This document shows positions 59,423 to 64,000 of a stretch of DNA of 64,000 nt, one piece after another (the stretch's first letter is position 1; each line of letters starts with the position of its first letter). Both the position numbers and the translations under genes were made by a program. The stretch comes from DATHWB01 sp035544575 (GTDB lineage Bacteria > Actinomycetota > Acidimicrobiia > Spongiisociales > ZC4RG35). The stretch is taken from the NCBI GenBank assembly GCA_035544575.1, contig DATKEC010000073.1, positions 1 to 64,000 of the forward strand, written 5' to 3'. The notes under the pieces were generated by a model, which worked only from the letters and a program-made list of their open reading frames with translations, was not told the origin of the DNA and did no database searches.

Positions 59423-60337
59423 ATGAACATCCACGACCTGGAACTCCGCCATCTCGTCACCTTCAAGGAGGTGGCGGCCCGACGCTCCTTCGGTAAGGCG
59501 GCCGAAGAGTTGGGGTTCACCCAATCAGCGGTCAGTCAGCAGATCGCCCGTCTCGAGTCGGTCCTCGGCCAGTCACTCTTTCGGCGGCCGGGCGGTCCGA
59601 AGGCAGTCGAACTGACACGGGCAGCCGAGGTGCTGCTGCCGAGGGTCGATGGGCTCATCGCCGGTCTTCGCTCGATCGAACGAGACTTCGCAGGGATCGC
59701 AGACGGCACCGTCGGTCGCCTGTCGGTCGGAACATTCCAAAGTGTGTCGGTGCGCCTGCTGCCGGCGGTCATCACCGCGCTCACGACCGAACGACCGGAA
59801 CTCGAAGTGGACCTCATGGAGTCGACCTCCGACGCCGTGTTGAGGCAGGCACTGATGAATCACGAACTCGATCTCACGTTCTGGGTCGACGACGACTCGG
59901 ATTGGAGTGGGTTCGACGTGGTGAGACTCTTCGAGGATGCCTTCGTGGTGGTGGCACCGGCCGACACTGCGGAGGATGCGTATGGGCCACACCAGCTGGC
60001 ATCCCTGCCGATGATCGGCCAGCACCTCTCCGACCAGTGTCAGGGTCGTATCGACGCCGGTCTGCGGAGCCATGGCGTCGTGCCCCGATACGTGTTTCGC
60101 TCGGGCGACAACGCCGCCGTTCAAGCGATGGTCAGAGCAGGACAGGGTGTGGCAGTGATGCCGATGCTGTCGATCGACACCAGCGATCCCGGCGTTGCGT
60201 TGCGGCCCTTGGATCCTCCACTCCCTCCACGCGTCGTCGTCATCGTCACACGGGCCGGAGAGAAGCCCTCGCCCGCGGTGGAGCGGTTCATCGAGTTGGC
60301 GATCGAGGAATCTGCCTCCATGCTCGCCGGCGTCTGA
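59423..60337 (+). CDS. LysR-type transcriptional regulator
   Basis: 304 residues. N-terminal winged HTH (ELRHLVTFKEVAARRSFGKAAEELGFTQSAVSQQIARLE), a linker helix, and a two-lobe co-inducer domain (about 95-300; LSVGTFQSVSVRLLPAVI, VVAPADTAED, AVQAMVRAGQGVAVMPML). The regulated genes are unknown. The divergent 80-residue gene and the S66 peptidase gene that converges on its 3' end are candidates. Confidence 0.92.
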   Translation: MNIHDLELRHLVTFKEVAARRSFGKAAEELGFTQSAVSQQIARLESVLGQSLFRRPGGPKAVELTRAAEVLLPRVDGLIAGLRSIERDFAGIADGTVGRLSVGTFQSVSVRLLPAVITALTTERPELEVDLMESTSDAVLRQALMNHELDLTFWVDDDSDWSGFDVVRLFEDAFVVVAPADTAEDAYGPHQLASLPMIGQHLSDQCQGRIDAGLRSHGVVPRYVFRSGDNAAVQAMVRAGQGVAVMPMLSIDTSDPGVALRPLDPPLPPRVVVIVTRAGEKPSPAVERFIELAIEESASMLAGV

Positions 60338-60342
60338 GGACG

Positions 60343-61374
60343 TCAACTCACTGCGGTGTCGAGGAAGGTGATCTGCCGAGCTTCGGGATCGAGGCGCACG
60401 GGTATGCCCTGGGGGACGGTCCAAATCGGGTCGGTGTGACCGAAATCGACGTTGGTCACCACCGGCAGGTCGAGGCCGTGTTCGGCACGCACCACACCGA
60501 GCACTGCTTCGTCATATGAGACATGGCGGTCCAGGGGGAGTGCGGAGCCGCCCGGTCGGCCGAGCACGATCCCGGCCAATGCCTGGAGTTCTCCGGTCAG
60601 CCCCAGGATCCGGAGGAACCGTGTGAGAGCCTCGGGCGGCGGCGCTTCCTCGCTCGTTTCGAGCATCAGGACGCGCCCGTCGAGTGACGGCCACCACTCG
60701 GTGCCTCGTAGCCAGTCGAGCACCTCGAGACAACCGACGACGGATATCCCCTCCGTCGTGGTGCCTCCATGCCAGCGCCACGGCGTGGACGGCTGCAGTT
60801 GCCGGGCGCGGCTCTGATGGGCTGGATCCGCGCGGTCCTGGAATTCGACGGTCCAGCCTGCGTCATTCTCCGGCCAGACGAGCGTCGGCTCGGGCTCGAA
60901 CAACATGCGTGTGACGCCGGCCGTGAGGTATCCGTGGAGGCCGCCACTTTCGGCGAAACCTGCCATCATCGCCGGACCGTAGAACGACGTCACGCCTGCC
61001 CGCAGGAACGCCATCTGAGTGATCGTCGTGTCCGAGTAGCCGAGCAGCACCTTGGGGTTCTCGGCGATCACCCCGAGCTCGAGATGGGGGAGGATTCGAA
61101 TCGAGTCGTCGCCGCCGCTCGTCGTCACCACGCCGGCGATGGCTGGATCGGACAGCGCGCGATGGAGGTCGTCGGCTCGCGCGCCGGGGTGGGCTGCCAA
61201 CGTGGTCGGATCCGCGAGCGTGTGCGGCATCTCCACCACTTCCACCCCGAACGCCTCTTCCAGTTGCTTCCTCCCGGCTTCGTATCTGCCGGGGAGTACC
61301 GCCGGGCCGCCCCACGACAGCGAGACGGCGGCAACCCGATCCCCCTTTTGCAACCGAGGTGGCTTCGCCAGCAT
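60343..61374 (-). CDS. S66-family serine peptidase (LD-carboxypeptidase/MccF-like)
   Basis: 343 residues. N-terminal LQKGDRVAAVSLSWGGPAVLPGRYEAG, the nucleophile region VLLGYSDTTITQMAF with Ser in G-Y-S-D, Glu in LMLETSEEAPPPE, and His in TNVDFGHTDPIWTVPQG. The length and motif spacing resemble MccF-like members that cleave acyl-sulfamates more than periplasmic LdcA. No signal peptide. ATG at 61374 with CAGGAGG upstream. Confidence 0.87.
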   Translation of the reverse strand: MLAKPPRLQKGDRVAAVSLSWGGPAVLPGRYEAGRKQLEEAFGVEVVEMPHTLADPTTLAAHPGARADDLHRALSDPAIAGVVTTSGGDDSIRILPHLELGVIAENPKVLLGYSDTTITQMAFLRAGVTSFYGPAMMAGFAESGGLHGYLTAGVTRMLFEPEPTLVWPENDAGWTVEFQDRADPAHQSRARQLQPSTPWRWHGGTTTEGISVVGCLEVLDWLRGTEWWPSLDGRVLMLETSEEAPPPEALTRFLRILGLTGELQALAGIVLGRPGGSALPLDRHVSYDEAVLGVVRAEHGLDLPVVTNVDFGHTDPIWTVPQGIPVRLDPEARQITFLDTAVS

Positions 61375-61409
61375 CTTTCGGCCTCCTGGGATCGACTGAC
61401 GGAAGGTAG

Positions 61410-62612
61410 TCAGGGCTCGAGAGAGCCGTCGGCGAGATCGGCGAAGATATCGGCCGCTCGCGTCGAGAGCTCGATCACAGACGCTCCGCCCCGCTCGCCC
61501 GGAACACCTGGTACCACGACGTTGCCGATGTCGAGCACAGGCGCCACCTGGGACGTGACGGCGAGGCGGAGGACGAGTTCGGCGGACAGGTCGCTCCACG
61601 CCCACCCGGAGGCTGTGGCGAGCATCTGAGCCCTCTCGGCGACCGGCCGGAAGCGGGCCGTCGTGGCCGCCGCCACGAGAACCAGGCCACCGTTGCGTTG
61701 CCGGTCGATGTCCCCCAGAGGGAGGGTCTTGCGAGTGCGGGTGAAGGCCAACGCTTGCGGCCCATTCATGTATTGCTCGCCGGCGGAGAAGTTCGCCCCC
61801 GATGCCGAATCGACCATGGGTGCGTCCAGCGTGATCTGGACCCCGCCGAGCACATTGCCGAGCGCCTCTTGGAATCCCTCGAAGCCGGTGAGCAGCATGC
61901 CGTCGAGTGGGTAGCCGCAGAGAGCTTCGAGCGCGGCGATCATCCGCTCAGGTCCGCCAGTCGCCAGCGCCGAGTTGATCTTTCCGAGCGTGCCGCCCGG
62001 TATCGAGACCCACGAGTCGCGCGGTATGCCGACGATGTCGAGGGTTCCCGCAACACCGTCGAATCCGACGAGATGCAGAGAGTCGGCCCTGGCGCGGGTG
62101 GGGACTTCGCCGGGTCGCGCATCCGAACCCACCACGGCGATCACGACGGACGCATAACCGAGATCTCGATGTTCGAGCGACGGCAGGTCGACGGCCACGA
62201 GTTGCCACCCGTCGCCGTGATCCACTGCTGCCAGCAGGTCGGGGCCCGTTGCGACAAGTGCGATCTGGGAGCCGGCGAGATGGGCCACGCCGCCCGATCC
62301 ACTGCGACCGGCCATGCCCTCGGCCACGCCGCGCTGCGGCAGGTAGCGGGATTCGACCGGGGATTCGCCGATGCCTGCCGCGTGTTCGTAGACCGACTCG
62401 ATCACGCGGGCGAGGTCGGACGGGACACCGGTGATGTCCATCGGAGGGATCGATGGGATGGTGGTGGTGGTCGTCGACGAGGTCGTCGGCGTGGTGGTCG
62501 GCTCCAGGGCGCTGGGCGGTGGCGAGGGTGCTGCGATCGGTTCAGCCGCGCACGCGGCAGCGACCACGACGAGCGCCGTGAATGCGATCAGAAGTCGACG
62601 AGGCGCTTCCAC
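61410..62612 (-). CDS. LytR-CpsA-Psr domain lipoprotein
   Basis: 400 residues. Lipoprotein signal with lipobox VAAAC (RRLLIAFTALVVVAAAC), a Pro/Thr/Ser-rich tether (about 30-60), and an LCP domain near 165-330 with VVGSDARP, RADSLHLVGFDG, IVGIPRDSWVSIPG and KINSALATGG. LCP enzymes transfer undecaprenyl-linked glycopolymers to the cell wall. A lipid anchor rather than a transmembrane helix is unusual for the family. GTG at 62612. Confidence 0.82.
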   Translation of the reverse strand: MEAPRRLLIAFTALVVVAAACAAEPIAAPSPPPSALEPTTTPTTSSTTTTTIPSIPPMDITGVPSDLARVIESVYEHAAGIGESPVESRYLPQRGVAEGMAGRSGSGGVAHLAGSQIALVATGPDLLAAVDHGDGWQLVAVDLPSLEHRDLGYASVVIAVVGSDARPGEVPTRARADSLHLVGFDGVAGTLDIVGIPRDSWVSIPGGTLGKINSALATGGPERMIAALEALCGYPLDGMLLTGFEGFQEALGNVLGGVQITLDAPMVDSASGANFSAGEQYMNGPQALAFTRTRKTLPLGDIDRQRNGGLVLVAAATTARFRPVAERAQMLATASGWAWSDLSAELVLRLAVTSQVAPVLDIGNVVVPGVPGERGGASVIELSTRAADIFADLADGSLEP

Positions 62613-62638
62613 GGCGGGCGACCTACCGGTCAGTAGGA

Positions 62639-62673
62639 GGCGTGGGCGGGTCGCTTTTCGACCCGCCCACGCC
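62639..62673 (-). terminator. Hairpin terminator after the SLH protein gene
   Basis: Perfect 15-bp inverted repeat GGCGTGGGCGGGTCG (62639-62653) with 62659-62673 around a 5-nt loop. It lies directly after the SLH gene stop in the direction of transcription. Confidence 0.65.
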
Positions 62674-62679
62674 AGTGGT

Positions 62680-64000
62680 TCACGACGACGGCGGCGTCGT
62701 GGCGCCTTCGTCGACGAGGGTGGACAGCATGCGGACGATGATCGATGCGAACTGTGCCCGCGTGGCGTCGCCGGACGGGTTGAAGAGCCCGCCTCCGATG
62801 CCATTGACCCATCCCGCGGCGGCGACGGCGTTGATGTCGGCCTCGTGGACCGACCCGTTGTCGTCGCTGAATGCGTTCGCACCCGCCGGGAGATCGTCGC
62901 CGGTCGCCAGGGCGTAGGCCCGAGCCACCAGCGATGAGATCTCTTGACGGCTGACGCTCCCGAGGGGATCGAATGTCGTTTCGGTACGGCCGAGAATCAC
63001 GCCGGCAGCGGCCAGCACGTTGATGTCGGCTTCGTGGACCGATCCGTTGTCGTCGTCGAAGGCATCCGGGGCGCCTTGGACGAGCACGACATCAGCCGCC
63101 ATCAGGGCTCGGACGATCATCGAAGCGGTCTGTTCGCGTGTGATCGCGCCGTTCGGACCGTAGACCGTGGGCGAGAACCCGTTGACCACGCCCCACCATG
63201 CCGCACACTCGATCGCCTCGCGATGCTGACTGGGGGCGGTGTCCCTGAACCCGGCACCGGGCACAGCATCGGGATCACAGGCGGATGCCGTCGCTGAGTC
63301 GGCTGCCACTGACGGGTCGATCTTCCAGACCATCCCCGCGCCGGGGCCACACAATGTGCAGACCGATAGGTAGACCATGCCGTCGGAACCCACCGCCACC
63401 CCGCCGGGCACCGGCAACTCGTCGCCATACATCAGCGTCTTGCGAGTGCCGTCGGTGCGGATCTGGACCAGCGCCGCCTTCGGTCCGTCCTGAGCGAGCA
63501 GGCTGTTGCTCGCGAACTCCAGCACGTAGATGGTGCCGTCGCTGGCAACAGCCATGTCGACGATGTTGGTGAACCCGGTGTGGAGCGGAGTGACCACACC
63601 GGCCGACACACCGAATATATTCGCGGCGCCAATTTCGAACGGGAAGCCAGTGAGCTGTGAGACGAGGATCGCCCCGCCGGAGGTCACTTCGACAGCCGTC
63701 GGCACGGCCTGCATCGGCATCTGCCCCGGGATCTGGAGGAACGGAGGAGGATCGACGAACGTCGGCGGGAACACCGCTTCGACGCTGATCGTCCCGTCAG
63801 CGGTGACTCGCAGGAGCGCATTTGCCCCGGCGTCTGCCACGAGAGCTGCCGAGCCATCGAATGCGAGACCGAACGGGTTCGAGTCCGGACCTTCCACACC
63901 CGGTAGGTTCCCGTCGGGGTCGTTCTCGTCTTCGAACGCGACGAGGTCGGCTACGACGATCGGATCCCCCGAGCTGGGGATCCTGACCAGCGTTCCCAGC
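62680..64000 (-). CDS. ScyD-like beta-propeller protein with three C-terminal SLH domains (5' end beyond window)
   Basis: At least 439 residues, open through the right edge, so the start is missing. The visible N-terminal part matches ScyD/ScyE-type propeller sequence (VVADLVAFEDENDPDG, DSNPFGLAFDGSAALVADAGANALLRV, MYGDELPVPGGVAVGSDGMVYLSV). The last 180 residues are three S-layer homology repeats, beginning FRDTAPSQHREAIECAAWWG, FDDDNGSVHEADINVLAAAG and FSDDNGSVHEADINAVAAAG. Secreted protein, probably held to the cell surface by its SLH part. A terminator follows. Confidence 0.82.
   Translation of the reverse strand, partial: LGTLVRIPSSGDPIVVADLVAFEDENDPDGNLPGVEGPDSNPFGLAFDGSAALVADAGANALLRVTADGTISVEAVFPPTFVDPPPFLQIPGQMPMQAVPTAVEVTSGGAILVSQLTGFPFEIGAANIFGVSAGVVTPLHTGFTNIVDMAVASDGTIYVLEFASNSLLAQDGPKAALVQIRTDGTRKTLMYGDELPVPGGVAVGSDGMVYLSVCTLCGPGAGMVWKIDPSVAADSATASACDPDAVPGAGFRDTAPSQHREAIECAAWWGVVNGFSPTVYGPNGAITREQTASMIVRALMAADVVLVQGAPDAFDDDNGSVHEADINVLAAAGVILGRTETTFDPLGSVSRQEISSLVARAYALATGDDLPAGANAFSDDNGSVHEADINAVAAAGWVNGIGGGLFNPSGDATRAQFASIIVRMLSTLVDEGATTPPSS

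Noticed and set aside
1..64000. Prophage, insertion sequence, CRISPR array, integron or toxin-antitoxin cassette
   Set aside because: No transposase, integrase, repeat-spacer array or paired small toxin-antitoxin genes were recognised. Gene content and codon use look uniformly chromosomal.

Overview
The window comes from a high-GC bacterium with many GTG and TTG starts, ATGA/GTGA/TTGA gene overlaps and apparently leaderless transcripts. It carries an E2-E1 fused 2-oxoglutarate dehydrogenase (Kgd type), a Mec-CysO-CysM cysteine module, and a short Flp pilus locus in the same order as Mycobacterium tuberculosis Rv3660c-Rv3654c, flanked by a HAD-IB phosphatase as Rv3661 is. Together these point to Actinomycetota. 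The liv transporter and the S-layer-homology protein fit a deep branch such as Acidimicrobiia, but that placement is an inference. The content is mainly chromosomal housekeeping. I saw no phage, transposase, CRISPR array, tRNA or rRNA.

Layout. 1-3835: a sulfur module (rhodanese-ThiF activator, DUF4395 membrane protein, thioredoxin-like protein, Mec, CysO, CysM). Three consecutive Cys codons lie in a possible leader just before the DUF4395 start. 3855-8310: ROK sugar kinase, YyaL-like thioredoxin protein, and a sigma-70 factor behind a long structured leader. 8384-12519 (minus): ABC ATPase, FtsX-type permease and patatin/NTE phospholipase, with cyclic-nucleotide-binding domains on two of the three. 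12592-18988: CBS protein, livHMGF, and a liv-type binding protein on the other strand. 19102-28854: HerA-like ATPase divergent from kgd, then an esterase / LOG-family / zinc-ribbon / Nudix-phosphatase operon and two lipoproteins. 28926-36335: hisC, MMPL exporter, DUF3237, enoyl-CoA hydratase, a PH-like protein, and a ClpX-type zinc finger fused to a degenerate amidohydrolase. 36412-42846: HU, glycerophosphodiesterase, serine hydrolase, AI-2E-type membrane protein, leuCD and two hypotheticals.

42850-46402: an operon of tandem-HTH protein, 3Fe-4S-type ferredoxin and MFS exporter, then GNAT and HAD-IB genes. 46557-50227: compact Tad/Flp pilus operon. 50238-59335: YbaK, type II glutamine synthetase, YceH, Hrq1-like helicase, FtsH, PolX and small proteins. 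59423-64000: LysR regulator, S66 peptidase, LytR-CpsA-Psr protein, and the C-terminal part of a ScyD-like propeller protein with three SLH domains, which runs off the right edge.

The strongest leads are the in-frame poly-cysteine leader of the CysO operon, the zinc-finger/pseudo-amidohydrolase fusion, the secreted N-terminal domain fused to LivH, the cNMP-linked ABC/NTE cluster, and the tandem-HTH/ferredoxin/exporter operon. A repeated pattern of TANNNT hexamers 6-9 nt before start codons suggests widespread leaderless transcription.
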